A stretch of DNA of 63,127 nucleotides from an uncultured bacterium (GCA_938041455.1 CALITO010000037.1:1-63127), one strand, 5' to 3'. Positions 14,925 through 24,615 are shown, counted from the first letter of the stretch. Made by a program: numbers and translations. Notes: generated from the letters alone by a model not told the origin.

Positions 14925-16529
14925 ATGGCTTCTCAAAGGACTAAAGGGGAGAGGAATTCTTCTTCTCTAAGGAGTATTATATTAAAGCAGACCTTTTTCC
15001 AAGCATCTGTGCTCATTATGTTTTGTAGTTTTTTGAGCAAGGTCTTGGGCTATGCCCGGGAGATGGCGATAGCCAAGTATCTGGGCGCAACAGCACTTAC
15101 AGATGCTTTTTTCCTTGCCCAAGTTATACCCATCTTGGGAGCAGGTTTGATAACAAACGCTTTTCCTCTTGCTTTCATTCCTTTCTACTTGAGTGAGAAA
15201 CAACATAGAGAGAAATCGGCTGAGGAATTTGCTAGTGCAGTCTTTTGGGGGGTAGTTTTTTATCTACTTCTGGTTTCCCTTCTCATAATCCTGACATCTA
15301 TGCCATTAGCGGAGCTTATCGCCCCGGGTTTCAAAGGAGAACAACTACTTCTCACTCGCAAGTTCTTGGTATTTCTACTCCCCAGCCTTTTTTTCCAAGG
15401 GCTTATGGGCTTTTTCACCTCCTATCTCCAGGCACAAAAACATTTTCTAACCCCCGCTATTGGAGCAGCTGTCCTTAATGCTCCAGTGGTTCTTATAATC
15501 GTTCTTCTTGCCCATCAACATCCTTCGGAAAGTTTAATTCTCGGCTTTAACCTCGGATACTTCACCTACTGTATTATTGTTTTACCCGTTGCGCTCTATT
15601 TCGGTTTCAACCCCCTTTTGGCTTTCAATTTCTTTACTCCCCTTGTCAAACGATTTTTCATCCTAATTCTACCCATTGTCATTGGGAGTAGTCTTAGCTA
15701 TATAGATATGCTCATTGCTCGTGCAATTGCATCTGGTATAGGAGAAGGTATTGTTTCTGCCCTCAATTATGCTTATCGGTTAATGGGCATTCCCTTAAGC
15801 ATGATAGCCGGTTCAATCGGCGTAGCAGTTTTCCCCTTTATGTCTTCACAAGCAGTGAGCTTAGATAGAAACGCTTTAGTCCGAGAAACACTGCGTAGCC
15901 TGCGAGCCACTTGGCTCGTATCTTTTCCAGTAACGGTTATTTTCACAACCCTCTCGCAACCTTTGGTGAGAGTAATGTTTGAAAGAGGTGCATTCACTTC
16001 GGAGGATACGATGGTCACTTCTGCTATATTATCCCTTTTCGCGTTGGGTATTCCCGCTATGACCGCTTGGATTATTGCTACGCGGGCATTCTATTCTCTT
16101 AAAGATACGATAACACCTTTAAAGATAGGATTCCTGCAAATTGCAATAGACATATACCTTCTCTTTATCCTTCCTAAGTTCATTGGTTACCGCGGGCTTC
16201 CTCTGGCAACCTCTATATCTATAAGTGTAGGTTTCCTTATACTTTGGAAAGTCCTTTACCACAAGCTTCCTGAATTAGGAGAGGAGGGAATTCTCCCCTC
16301 TTTCGTAAAGGGGCTCGTTATGTGTTTTGCTCAAGCTGGAATCATATATATCCTTCGCTCCCTTATCTGGGTTGGTAATCCTTTCAGTTTATCCAAGAAC
16401 CTGATGTTTTTGTGCATCCTTGGGGGTGGTAGCTCTCTTTTATACCTTATCGTCGGCTATGTGGTAAGGTATCCCGAAATTGACCTTTTACAAAGAAAAC
16501 TGACTAAAATCTTCCGGAAGCCGAGGTAA
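14925..16529 (+). CDS. MurJ/MviN-family lipid flippase
   Basis: 534-residue inner-membrane protein of the MOP exporter superfamily with about 14 predicted hydrophobic helices. The start of the domain is SFLSKVLGYAREMAIAKYLG, close to the MurJ consensus; later LIARAIASGIGEGIVSALNYAYR and RVMFERGAFTSEDT match MurJ lipid II flippases well. Known role: flipping lipid-linked peptidoglycan or polysaccharide precursors to the periplasm. Because it heads a polysaccharide locus it may instead flip an O-antigen-like unit. No Shine-Dalgarno is seen before ATG 14925. I leave the symbol blank because housekeeping murJ may be elsewhere. Confidence 0.85.
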   Translation: MASQRTKGERNSSSLRSIILKQTFFQASVLIMFCSFLSKVLGYAREMAIAKYLGATALTDAFFLAQVIPILGAGLITNAFPLAFIPFYLSEKQHREKSAEEFASAVFWGVVFYLLLVSLLIILTSMPLAELIAPGFKGEQLLLTRKFLVFLLPSLFFQGLMGFFTSYLQAQKHFLTPAIGAAVLNAPVVLIIVLLAHQHPSESLILGFNLGYFTYCIIVLPVALYFGFNPLLAFNFFTPLVKRFFILILPIVIGSSLSYIDMLIARAIASGIGEGIVSALNYAYRLMGIPLSMIAGSIGVAVFPFMSSQAVSLDRNALVRETLRSLRATWLVSFPVTVIFTTLSQPLVRVMFERGAFTSEDTMVTSAILSLFALGIPAMTAWIIATRAFYSLKDTITPLKIGFLQIAIDIYLLFILPKFIGYRGLPLATSISISVGFLILWKVLYHKLPELGEEGILPSFVKGLVMCFAQAGIIYILRSLIWVGNPFSLSKNLMFLCILGGGSSLLYLIVGYVVRYPEIDLLQRKLTKIFRKPR

Positions 16530-16575
16530 AATATGGGGCATATTTTCGGTGGCAGTCTTAAATTCCTTGTATTGG

Positions 16576-16604
16576 TTGACTTACCTATTGGAAGTCCTTA
16601 AACT
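16576..16604 (+). promoter_or_regulatory. Promoter of the O-antigen polymerase/ligase operon
   Basis: TTGACT (16576-16581), 17 bp, TAAACT (16599-16604), 40 bp upstream of GTG 16645. Confidence 0.5.
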
Positions 16605-16644
16605 TATAAACAAGCAATTTATTAAGGAAATTCAGTGAAATACT

Positions 16645-18117
16645 GTGAAGAGCGCTAGAGAATACACTGCTTATAGAGAATATAAACTTGCTATCGGGTT
16701 GTTTATAGGAGTCCTCTTATTGGTATCCTCGCTACTTGGGGCGTGGAGTGAGCGTTCTTGGCCATTGATTTTCTTTATTATTTATCTTATGGTAGCTGTA
16801 AGCGTAGGGTTACAGAGTGGGTTTGCGCTACTGGTAATGTTGATATGCTTGCAACCGCTCGTCCCTTATTACCCCATAGGTTTCCTAAGAGGAGCAGCCT
16901 TGCAGGATTTGTTTTTCTTAGCAGGGTTACCTTTGTTGTTGCTATCTATCCCATTCCAGAAAGAGCGACTCAAGACGGTTTTGCCTTTGGCATTACCCTA
17001 CCTCTGCCTCGCGGCGTGGGCCGCTTTAGGAGCTTTAGCAACCCAGGATAATTTGCCCGACTTCTTAGTTGCCTTGGCAAAGGGTAGCGGTAGACCTGTA
17101 ATTATAGCACTTGCTTGTCTCTTAACCGGTGCCGCGCTCAAAAATTTCGAGCGCTCGGAGGTCCTACTCAAGGCTATTACACTAACCAGCGCTTTTGAAG
17201 CCTTACTCGGGATAACTGCCATGATGTTCAACCTAGAGATAATCGCTGGAGGTTTACACTTAGGTGTTCAAAATTTACCCTACCCACTGGCGCCGGGTTT
17301 GGCTCTCAGCCGCCGCTTACATGGAACATTTAGCACTGGCAATTTAACGGGAGCTTATTTCGTCGTTACTTTACCGTTGGCGCTGTCCTTTTTTGTCTCG
17401 GCTAAAACAACCAAACAAAAGATGTTGTGGTTGACCAGCGCTATTCTCCAACTTGTGGCTTTGGTTTTGACATTTACCCGGGCATCTATTGTTGCCTGTG
17501 TTTTTGCCTTTTTAGTTTTAGGTGTGATGAGTGGTAGAGGAAAATTGAAAATAATGTTCCAAGTCCTCGTTGTCTTAGCGATAGGGTATTTCGTTATGGT
17601 ATCCATAATACCCGAGATACCTAATCTCGTCGCGGGACGTTTCCTTGGGGCAAGAATAGAAGCACGGTTAGCGCCCGCCTGGGCAGGATTGAAAATGATA
17701 GCAGATTACCCTTTGTGGGGAGTGGGGGTGGATAATTCCGTTCCTATAATGGAAACTGACCCCCGATACTCGCTCACTCCTTTCGGAGAAACCACGGTAA
17801 GACCTCACAATTCCTTTATTTTCATCGGCGCGGAGCTTGGCATACCAGCAAGTTTGATATTGCTGTGGGCGGTGATAGCCATTACCAGGTTCATATTACG
17901 AGCAAGGCGTTTCAGTAGGGAAACTAAAACCGAACTTCTATCCGCGGCAGTTATGAGTGGGTGGATGGGAGAAATCCTTCATAGTTTTACAAATAATCTA
18001 TTCCACCATCCTTCCCTTATGGTCACCCACATAGCTGTTATCACCGCTTTGACCCCGCTCTTTTTTAACCGGGGTTATACAAATGTTAAGCAAAAAGAAA
18101 GGAGAGAACTAATATGA
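16645..18117 (+). CDS. O-antigen polymerase/ligase-family membrane protein
   Basis: 490 residues with about a dozen hydrophobic helices and the Wzy_C/WaaL-type features: a large loop after the central helices and the motif RPHNSFIFIGAELGIPA near residue 390, where a conserved His sits. FTRASIVAC matches the preceding helix of this family. These inner-membrane proteins either polymerise undecaprenyl-linked repeat units or ligate them to lipid A core on the periplasmic face; sequence alone does not decide. Start GTG 16645. The end overlaps the next gene by four bases. Confidence 0.8.
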   Translation: MKSAREYTAYREYKLAIGLFIGVLLLVSSLLGAWSERSWPLIFFIIYLMVAVSVGLQSGFALLVMLICLQPLVPYYPIGFLRGAALQDLFFLAGLPLLLLSIPFQKERLKTVLPLALPYLCLAAWAALGALATQDNLPDFLVALAKGSGRPVIIALACLLTGAALKNFERSEVLLKAITLTSAFEALLGITAMMFNLEIIAGGLHLGVQNLPYPLAPGLALSRRLHGTFSTGNLTGAYFVVTLPLALSFFVSAKTTKQKMLWLTSAILQLVALVLTFTRASIVACVFAFLVLGVMSGRGKLKIMFQVLVVLAIGYFVMVSIIPEIPNLVAGRFLGARIEARLAPAWAGLKMIADYPLWGVGVDNSVPIMETDPRYSLTPFGETTVRPHNSFIFIGAELGIPASLILLWAVIAITRFILRARRFSRETKTELLSAAVMSGWMGEILHSFTNNLFHHPSLMVTHIAVITALTPLFFNRGYTNVKQKERRELI

Positions 18118-20276
18118 GACAGGTTCTCCAAGACATTAAAACGGGGGAAATAAGGATAGTAGAAGTGCCTGCTCCTCGCCTTCAAAGGGGAGGAGTTCTT
18201 GTGCAAAATGCTTTCTCCGTTATAAGCGCTGGCACTGAGAGACAAAGCGTTAGTTTAGGACAAAAGAGTCTTATAGGGAAAGTAAGGGAACGGCCAGAGG
18301 TGGTTAAGAAGGTTCTAGATACTCTTGCTAAGGAAGGACTTCGCACTACATTAGCGCGGATAAGAGCACAGTTAGAAGCTTATAGACCTATGGGTTATTC
18401 AAGTGCGGGAACGGTGATAGCGGTAGGTAGCGATGCTGAGGAGTTTCAGGTGGGCGATAAAGTAGCCTGTGGTGGGGGAGGCTATGCTATGCACGCCGAA
18501 ATAATATTCGTGCCCCGCAACCTCTGCATCAAGGTCCCAGACAATGTAAACCTTCTTTACGCAGCCTTTACTACATTGGGTGCCATAGCTCTTCAAGGTA
18601 TCCACCAAGCTGAGGTGGGGTTAGGGGATAATGTAATGGTTATCGGATTAGGATTAATTGGACAATTGCTTGTCCAGTTGCTCAAAGCTGGTGGATGCAG
18701 AGTTATAGGGGTGGATTTGCGAGAAAGAGTGGTTGAACTCGCTTCAAAATGCGGTATGGATAAAGGGATAGTGTGGGATAAAGGAGAAATAGAGAGATTG
18801 GTAAGAGAATTTACAGATGGACGAGGAGTAGATGCGGTCATCATAACCGCTTCTACCAGGTCCAGCGAACCTATGCGGATTGTGCCCGATATCATTAGGG
18901 ATAGGGGGAGAGTTGTATTGGTGGGGAGGGTTGGCACTACTTTCCCTTATATGGCTTACTCCAACAAAGAACTGGAAATAAGGATGTCTCGTTCCTACGG
19001 GCCGGGGAGATATGACCCCAACTATGAGGAGAAGGGCATAGATTATCCAATAGGTTATGTTCCCTGGACGGAGCGTCGTAATATGGAAGAGTTCGTCCGG
19101 CTTTTAAGCTTGGGTAAATTGAACTTGGAACCCCTAATTACTCATATTTTCCCCCTGGATAAAGCCAAGGAAGCATATGATGTGGTTTTGGGTAAAAAAA
19201 AGGAATTCAGCATTGGTGTTGTGCTCCAATATCCTACTGAGCTCTTGAAGCCGGAAAGAAAAATCCCTCTTACCGTCAAGCACAAGGAGAAAGGAGTTAA
19301 GCAGGAAATACGCGTTGGATTCATCGGTGCTGGTAGCTTCGCCCAAGCCCACCTCTTGCCCAATGTCCAAAGGATGGAAGGGGTTGTGCTGAGAGGCATA
19401 GCCACAGGAACAGGTGCAAATGCTCAAAGGATAGGTGAACGTTTTGGTTTTGAATATTGCACGACCGATTATCAGGACATAATCAATGACCCGGATATAG
19501 ATTGCGTATTTATAGCCACCCGCAATAATCTCCACGCTCGAGCTACAGCAGATGCAGTGAGAGCAGGCAAAGCGGTGTTTGTTGAGAAACCACTTGCCCT
19601 CACTTATGAAGAACTCGAGGAGGTAATAAATACAGTGGAAGAACACGAGGGTAGAGTTATGGTGGGGTTCAATAGACGCTTTTCACTCTATATAAGGGAA
19701 CTTTATCAAAGCATCACTGAACACGATTTCCCTCTCGTGATAGCATATCGTGTTAACGCAGGTCCACTCCCTTCCGACCACTGGGTATTGGACAAAGAGC
19801 AGGGAGGGGGCAGGATTCAGGCGGAGGTCTGTCACTTTGTTGATACACTTATATTCCTTACACGAAGCAAGCCTCTACAGGTATTCGCCTACTCGGCGAG
19901 GGGGAACGGGATACCGCCCAACGATAACCTCACCGCCAACATAAGGTTCCAAAACGAATCCATTGCTTCCATAATTTATAGTGGTTTGGGTGATGATTCT
20001 TTTCCTAAAGAAAGGATAGAAGTCTTTGGAGGGGGAGCAGTCTATGTAGTTGATGATTTCCGAGAGCTAATAATCGTCAAAGGTGGGAAAAGGAGGCGAA
20101 GAAAACAACTCTCTCAGGATAAAGGACATAAAGAGGAAGTGAGAAGATTTATAGAGGCTGTCAAGAGGGGGGGCGAAATGCCCATTCCTTTTGAGGAGAT
20201 AGTGGCTACGACGCTTACTACCCTTAAAATAGAAGAATCCATACTCGCAGGTAAACCCTTGGATATAGAGATATAA
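18114..20276 (+). CDS. Two-domain oxidoreductase: zinc-type alcohol dehydrogenase fused to Gfo/Idh/MocA
   Basis: 720 residues. Residues 1-360 are a medium-chain dehydrogenase (GroES-like domain with PMGYSSAGTVIAVG, Rossmann motif GLGLIGQLLVQLL). Residues ~385-720 are a Gfo/Idh/MocA domain (RVGFIGAGSFAQAHLLPN, EKPLALT with the conserved Lys-Pro). This fusion is known from capsule and exopolysaccharide clusters of many bacteria but its reaction is not established; an NAD-dependent sugar or inositol redox shuttle is plausible. Translationally coupled to the polymerase gene before it (four-base overlap) and seven bases from the next gene. Confidence 0.85.
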   Translation: MRQVLQDIKTGEIRIVEVPAPRLQRGGVLVQNAFSVISAGTERQSVSLGQKSLIGKVRERPEVVKKVLDTLAKEGLRTTLARIRAQLEAYRPMGYSSAGTVIAVGSDAEEFQVGDKVACGGGGYAMHAEIIFVPRNLCIKVPDNVNLLYAAFTTLGAIALQGIHQAEVGLGDNVMVIGLGLIGQLLVQLLKAGGCRVIGVDLRERVVELASKCGMDKGIVWDKGEIERLVREFTDGRGVDAVIITASTRSSEPMRIVPDIIRDRGRVVLVGRVGTTFPYMAYSNKELEIRMSRSYGPGRYDPNYEEKGIDYPIGYVPWTERRNMEEFVRLLSLGKLNLEPLITHIFPLDKAKEAYDVVLGKKKEFSIGVVLQYPTELLKPERKIPLTVKHKEKGVKQEIRVGFIGAGSFAQAHLLPNVQRMEGVVLRGIATGTGANAQRIGERFGFEYCTTDYQDIINDPDIDCVFIATRNNLHARATADAVRAGKAVFVEKPLALTYEELEEVINTVEEHEGRVMVGFNRRFSLYIRELYQSITEHDFPLVIAYRVNAGPLPSDHWVLDKEQGGGRIQAEVCHFVDTLIFLTRSKPLQVFAYSARGNGIPPNDNLTANIRFQNESIASIIYSGLGDDSFPKERIEVFGGGAVYVVDDFRELIIVKGGKRRRRKQLSQDKGHKEEVRRFIEAVKRGGEMPIPFEEIVATTLTTLKIEESILAGKPLDIEI

Positions 20277-20283
20277 CGATGTA

Positions 20284-21447
20284 ATGGAGATGTCGGTATA
20301 TAAGCAGGCGTTGGATAAGCTGGAGCGGTATTGCGAGAGAGAATTATGGAAGGGGTATGACCCCTATGATGGGTTGAACAGTCCCATTTTTGGGATGCTC
20401 CCCCTAAAGCGCAAGCGTCTTTTCCGCCTCGCCTGGAGCTACATGGTTAGAAATTTACCTTTCAACCTTCGTCCCCTTCTGTTAATAAAAAAGGGGTTCA
20501 ACCCCAAAGCACTTGCCCTTTTCGTTTCATCTTATTGTAGATTGGCCAGGCATTTTAAGGGAAAGAAGTATCTCTCCAGAGCAAGGTTTCTTGCGAGACT
20601 TTTAGAAGGCACGAAAATAGAAAGTTTCAGTGGTCCTTCCTGGGGCTATAATTTCCCCTGGCAATCCAGAGCCCTTTATGCCCCCTTAGGAATCCCTAAT
20701 GCTATTTGTACTACTTTCGCCGGACAAGCACTTCTGGATTTACAAGAGTTAGAGGGAAGAGGTCCCTATAACGCTACCGTGAAGGGTATTTGCGAGTTCA
20801 TTTTGAAAGATCTAAATCGTTTAGAAACTCCCAAGGGAGTTTGTTTTAGTTATACCCCTTTGGACAGGGTCTGGGTCCATAATGTGAATCTTTGGATATC
20901 TGTTTTTCTTGCCAGGGTTTGGTCCCTTACAGGAGAAGCCGAGCTATTAAATTGGGCAAGGAAGGCAGTCGAATTCACTCTCTCCCAACAAAATCCCGAC
21001 GGTTCTTGGTTCTATGGCATAGGAAATAAAGACCTACTCTATATTGATAATTATCACACCGGGTTCAACATAGTAGCCTTAAAAGAATTCATTCGTTATA
21101 CTGGGGAGAGAGGTTATGAAGAGGCTCTTCATAAAGGCTTCCACTATTATACCACAACCTTTTTCCTTACTTCAGGGGCTCCTCGCTATTATCACAACAA
21201 GCTTTTCCCTATGGACATCCATTGTTGCGCACAAGGCATAATAACCCACACCTGGATGGGTGATCTTGAAAAAGCTGAGCAAATAGCAAACTGGGCTTTG
21301 GAGAATATGTTCGACAAAGAAAGAGGTTTTTTCTATTATCGCAAATTTCCCGCCTATACAATAAAGGTCCCTTTTATCCGTTGGGGTGAAGCTTGGATGT
21401 TCTATGCCTTGAGCATCTTTACCACTACTAAAGTTAAACCCAGCTGA
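20284..21447 (+). CDS. Polysaccharide-locus alpha/alpha-barrel protein, function unknown
   Basis: 387 residues without signal peptide. Repeating helical pairs with aromatic motifs (WGYNFPWQSR, SQQNPDGSWFYG, YHTGFNI, DIHCCAQGI) look like an (alpha/alpha)6 toroid as in glycoside hydrolases, lyases and epimerases. Homologues commonly sit beside the two-domain oxidoreductase in EPS clusters and are often mislabelled as delta-aminolevulinate dehydratase; nothing here supports that label. A lyase or epimerase acting on the repeat unit is conceivable. Seven bases downstream of the oxidoreductase gene. Confidence 0.7.
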   Translation: MEMSVYKQALDKLERYCERELWKGYDPYDGLNSPIFGMLPLKRKRLFRLAWSYMVRNLPFNLRPLLLIKKGFNPKALALFVSSYCRLARHFKGKKYLSRARFLARLLEGTKIESFSGPSWGYNFPWQSRALYAPLGIPNAICTTFAGQALLDLQELEGRGPYNATVKGICEFILKDLNRLETPKGVCFSYTPLDRVWVHNVNLWISVFLARVWSLTGEAELLNWARKAVEFTLSQQNPDGSWFYGIGNKDLLYIDNYHTGFNIVALKEFIRYTGERGYEEALHKGFHYYTTTFFLTSGAPRYYHNKLFPMDIHCCAQGIITHTWMGDLEKAEQIANWALENMFDKERGFFYYRKFPAYTIKVPFIRWGEAWMFYALSIFTTTKVKPS

Positions 21448-21467
21448 GAATATTTGGTTGATGTAAT

Positions 21468-21496
21468 TTGATGTCGCTTTTCCGTTATATTATACT
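21468..21496 (+). promoter_or_regulatory. Promoter of the diamino-sugar module
   Basis: TTGATG (21468-21473), 17 bp, TATACT (21491-21496). Shine-Dalgarno AGGAGG at 21513-21518 precedes ATG 21533. Confidence 0.5.
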
Positions 21497-21532
21497 TTTA
21501 AGAAATAGCTATAGGAGGTTTAGGATTGGTAT

Positions 21533-22528
21533 ATGGTTCAAGTCGCACTTATAGGATTCGGCTACTGGGGGCCCAATATAGCACGTTCCCTCAGTGAGCT
21601 TCTAGGGGTGAAGCTCTCCTACATAATTGATGTTAAGGAGGAAAATCGGAGGAAAGCACAAGCTCGTTACCCTCAAATAATCGTGGGGGAAAATGCAGAT
21701 GTGCTTTTGAGCGATCCGGATGTTCAGGGTGTCTTCATAGTGACCCCTGCAAATACACACTATGAACTGGCTAAGAAAATGCTCCAGGGGGGCAAGGATG
21801 TCTTTGTGGAAAAGCCTTTGGCTCTTTCTCTTAAAGAAGGGGAAGAGCTTGTGAAATTAGCAAGGGAAAAGGGGAGAATTCTGATGGTTGGGCATCTTTT
21901 GCTATACCATCCGGCGGTGCTGAAGATGAAGGAAATATTGGGGAGTGGAGAACTGGGGAAGCTCCACTACTTTTTCGCCCAACGCCTCGGCCTTGGAAGA
22001 GTGCGCAGTGACGAGAATGTCCTTTGGTCCCTTGCTCCCCACGATATCTCCGTGCTCCTCTTCCTTTGCGAGGAAATGCCTTCCCATGTATGTGCCCATG
22101 GGGGGTGCTTTCTCCAGGATAAGATAGAGGACACAGTGCTCCTCCACATAGATTTCCCTTCTGGCTTAGTTGGTGATATCCAAGTGAGTTGGTTGGCGCC
22201 TCATAAGATTAGAAAAACTCTACTTGTGGGGGAGAAGAAAATGCTTCTTTTTGACGATATGGAAGCTTTCGAAAAGTTGAAAGTATACGAGCATTCCATA
22301 GATATAGATATAGCCTCCTTCCTACCAACATTTACCCCTCGCTATGGAAACATCTGGGCTCCTTATCTCCCTCCCACTGAACCATTGAAAGCGGAATGTG
22401 AAGAGTTCATCCGTTGTATAAAAACAAGGAAGGAGCCAAGGAGCGGAGGAGAAAAGGTGTTAAGGGTTTTAAGTGTATTAGAAGCTGCTCAAAAATCGCT
22501 CCAAACCGGGCAAAAAATATCTTTTTAG
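21533..22528 (+). CDS. Sugar-nucleotide 3-dehydrogenase, Gfo/Idh/MocA (WbpB/WlbA-like)
   Basis: 331 residues: N-terminal Rossmann domain (VALIGFGYWGPNIARS) and the EKPLALS motif, then the C-terminal alpha/beta domain with AQRLGLGRVRSDENVLWSL, which is characteristic of WbpB/WlbA. Those enzymes oxidise C3 of UDP-GlcNAcA with NAD, providing the keto sugar for transamination. The following two genes encode the matching N-acetyltransferase and aminotransferase, so the three steps UDP-GlcNAcA to UDP-GlcNAc(3NAc)A are present. The Shine-Dalgarno is 14 bases from ATG, a little long. Confidence 0.85.
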   Translation: MVQVALIGFGYWGPNIARSLSELLGVKLSYIIDVKEENRRKAQARYPQIIVGENADVLLSDPDVQGVFIVTPANTHYELAKKMLQGGKDVFVEKPLALSLKEGEELVKLAREKGRILMVGHLLLYHPAVLKMKEILGSGELGKLHYFFAQRLGLGRVRSDENVLWSLAPHDISVLLFLCEEMPSHVCAHGGCFLQDKIEDTVLLHIDFPSGLVGDIQVSWLAPHKIRKTLLVGEKKMLLFDDMEAFEKLKVYEHSIDIDIASFLPTFTPRYGNIWAPYLPPTEPLKAECEEFIRCIKTRKEPRSGGEKVLRVLSVLEAAQKSLQTGQKISF

Positions 22529-22562
22529 CCCTTAATTAATATTTAAAAAGGAGGTTTCCCTA

Positions 22563-23327
22563 ATGAGATGGATCAGTGAGAAAGCGAAAATAGGACAAGG
22601 GGTGTTGTTAGGTGAGAATGTGATAATAAAAGAAGATGTTGTGATAGAGGACGAGGTGCAGATAGGGAATAATGTGGTAATTTACCCGGGCTGTTTCATT
22701 GGACACCATACCCAAATTGGAGATAATACAATAATTGGTAAGCAACCCAGCCCTGCTCCCACTTCCACTGTCAAGATAAAGGGGCAGTTTCCTCCTACCC
22801 AAATAGCTCCCTATTGTATCATTGGAACATCGGCTATCATATATGCTGGAACCACCATCGGGGAAAGGACCATGATTGCTGACCTCGCCTCAGTGAGGGA
22901 AAATTGCCACATAGGTGATTTCGTAATCGTGGGTAGAGGTGTTGTGATAGATAACGATGTGAAGATAGGGAATTATGTGAAGCTTCAATCCCTTGCTTAT
23001 ATATGTGCTCTCACCACAATAGAGGATTATGTATTCATAGCTCCCTGCGTCGTCACAACAAACGACAATTTTATGGGAAGAACGGAGGAAAGGTTCAAAC
23101 ACAAGGGAGGAGCTTATATTGAATATGGTGCAAGGGTAGGGGCTAACGCCATTTTACTCCCTAATGTGAGAATAGGGAGGGAAGCATTCGTTGCGGCTGG
23201 TTCGATCGTTACAAAGGATGTTCCTCCTTATAAATTGGTTATGGGTGTTCCAGCAAGGGAGAAAAGAGAAGTTCCTCCGGAGGAATGGGTGGAAAACCAG
23301 GCAGAATTTAAGAAATTCCAAAAGTAG
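22563..23327 (+). CDS. Left-handed beta-helix N-acetyltransferase (WbpD/WlbB-like)
   Basis: 254 residues built of hexapeptide repeats (IGNNVVIYPG, IGDNTIIG, VGANAILLPNVRIG) with the terminal GVPAREKR. Relatives WbpD and WlbB acetylate the 3-amino group of UDP-GlcNAc(3NH2)A from acetyl-CoA. It is longer than those (~190 residues) by an N-terminal set of extra coils, so a different acceptor is possible. AAGGAGG precedes ATG. Follows the dehydrogenase by 34 bp and precedes the aminotransferase by 12 bp. Confidence 0.8.
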   Translation: MRWISEKAKIGQGVLLGENVIIKEDVVIEDEVQIGNNVVIYPGCFIGHHTQIGDNTIIGKQPSPAPTSTVKIKGQFPPTQIAPYCIIGTSAIIYAGTTIGERTMIADLASVRENCHIGDFVIVGRGVVIDNDVKIGNYVKLQSLAYICALTTIEDYVFIAPCVVTTNDNFMGRTEERFKHKGGAYIEYGARVGANAILLPNVRIGREAFVAAGSIVTKDVPPYKLVMGVPAREKREVPPEEWVENQAEFKKFQK

Positions 23328-23339
23328 GAGGGAAACCGA

Positions 23340-24458
23340 ATGAAGAAGATACCGCTGGTGGATTTAGTCGCTCAGTATCACTCAATAAAGGACGAGATAG
23401 ACGCTGCGATAAACAGGGTTTTGGAGAGCGGGCGTTTCATTTTGGGGCCAGAAGTTGAGGAATTCGAGAGATTGGCGAGCGAATACCTAGGGACAAAGTT
23501 TAGTGTAGGGGTAGCTTCAGGCACAGATGCGATTCTCCTCGCCCTTGACGCCTTAGGAATAGGCGAAGGAGATGAAGTCATAACTACTCCCTTCACTTTT
23601 ATTGCTACTACGGAGGCGATAAGGAGAAGAGGGGCGAGGGTCGTCTTCGCAGATATACTCGAAGATACCTACAATCTCGACCCCGAGGAAATAGAGAAGA
23701 AGATAACGAGGAAAACCAAGGCTATACTCGTCGTCCATCTTTATGGGCACCCCGCGGATATGGACAAAATAATGGAGATAGCAAAGACTCATAACTTAAA
23801 GGTAGTGGAGGATTGTGCTCAGGCTTTCGGGGCGGAATATAATGGCAAGAAAGTAGGCTCAATCGGGGATGTGGGATGCTTTTCTTTCTTTCCCACGAAA
23901 AATCTCGGCTGCTATGGGGACGGAGGTTTGATTGTGACCGAAGACCAGGAAGTAGCGGAGAAAGCGAGAGCTCTTCGGGTTCACGGGGCGAAGAGCAAAT
24001 ATAGAGAATATATAGCAGATGGATATAAAAGCAGATTGGATGCCCTACAGGCTGCTATCCTTCGTGTGAAACTGAAGTATATAGACGAGTGGAACGAGAA
24101 AAGGAGGGAAAAAGCCCTCCTATATAACGAACTACTGAGAAATGCTCCAATCCGTTTGCCTGTAGAGAAGCCGGGGTGTAAACATATCTATTACTCCTAT
24201 GTGATAGCCACAGAAGAAAGAGAGCGATTACAAAGCTATCTTAGAGAGAAAGGTATAGAGACGGTGGTTTATTATCCCATCCCTCTCCACCTGATATCTC
24301 TTTATAGGGGCTTGAAGTATAAGGAAGGGGATTTCCCAAGGGCAGAGAAAGCTGCCGAAGCGGTCCTCTCTCTTCCTATGTATCCTGAACTCAGCGAAGA
24401 GGATATAAGATTCATTTGTGAGGTAGTGAAAGAAGGGCTCAGAAGTTCCTCGTGGTAA
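23340..24458 (+). CDS. PLP-dependent sugar aminotransferase, DegT/DnrJ/EryC1 family (WbpE/WlbC-like)
   Basis: 372-residue fold-type I aminotransferase. The PLP Lys is K187 in [14 protein letters not shown]; the phosphate-binding [16 protein letters not shown] and [15 protein letters not shown] blocks are intact. In its context it should transfer an amino group from glutamate to C3 of the keto sugar made by the gene at 21533. Cytoplasmic. Ends the module; the IS-end repeat and a new promoter follow. Confidence 0.85.
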   Translation: MKKIPLVDLVAQYHSIKDEIDAAINRVLESGRFILGPEVEEFERLASEYLGTKFSVGVASGTDAILLALDALGIGEGDEVITTPFTFIATTEAIRRRGARVVFADILEDTYNLDPEEIEKKITRKTKAILVVHLYGHPADMDKIMEIAKTHNLKVVEDCAQAFGAEYNGKKVGSIGDVGCFSFFPTKNLGCYGDGGLIVTEDQEVAEKARALRVHGAKSKYREYIADGYKSRLDALQAAILRVKLKYIDEWNEKRREKALLYNELLRNAPIRLPVEKPGCKHIYYSYVIATEERERLQSYLREKGIETVVYYPIPLHLISLYRGLKYKEGDFPRAEKAAEAVLSLPMYPELSEEDIRFICEVVKEGLRSSSW

Positions 24459-24524
24459 GACTCCCTCGGATAAATTAGGATGCGAAACCGCGAGAGCGCA
24501 CATTATATTTGATGTCGGTTTCTC

Positions 24525-24595
24525 AAAAAATAAATGTTGACGAAAGGAGGTAAGGCGGTTTACAATTTTAAATAAAATGTTTATTTAATAAAACC
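24525..24595 (+). repeat. Solo IS right-end repeat, copy 2, carrying a promoter
   Basis: Reads AAAAAATAAATGTTGACG then AAAGGAGGTAAGGCGG and ends GTTTATTTAATAAAACC, matching 846-912 (inverted) and 62527-62595. TTGACG (24537-24542) and TACAAT (24561-24566) are 18 bp apart and point at the gene starting at 24616. No transposase is attached, so this is a leftover end or a MITE. Confidence 0.6.
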
Positions 24596-24615
24596 AAAGA
24601 GAGGTATTTCCTCAG

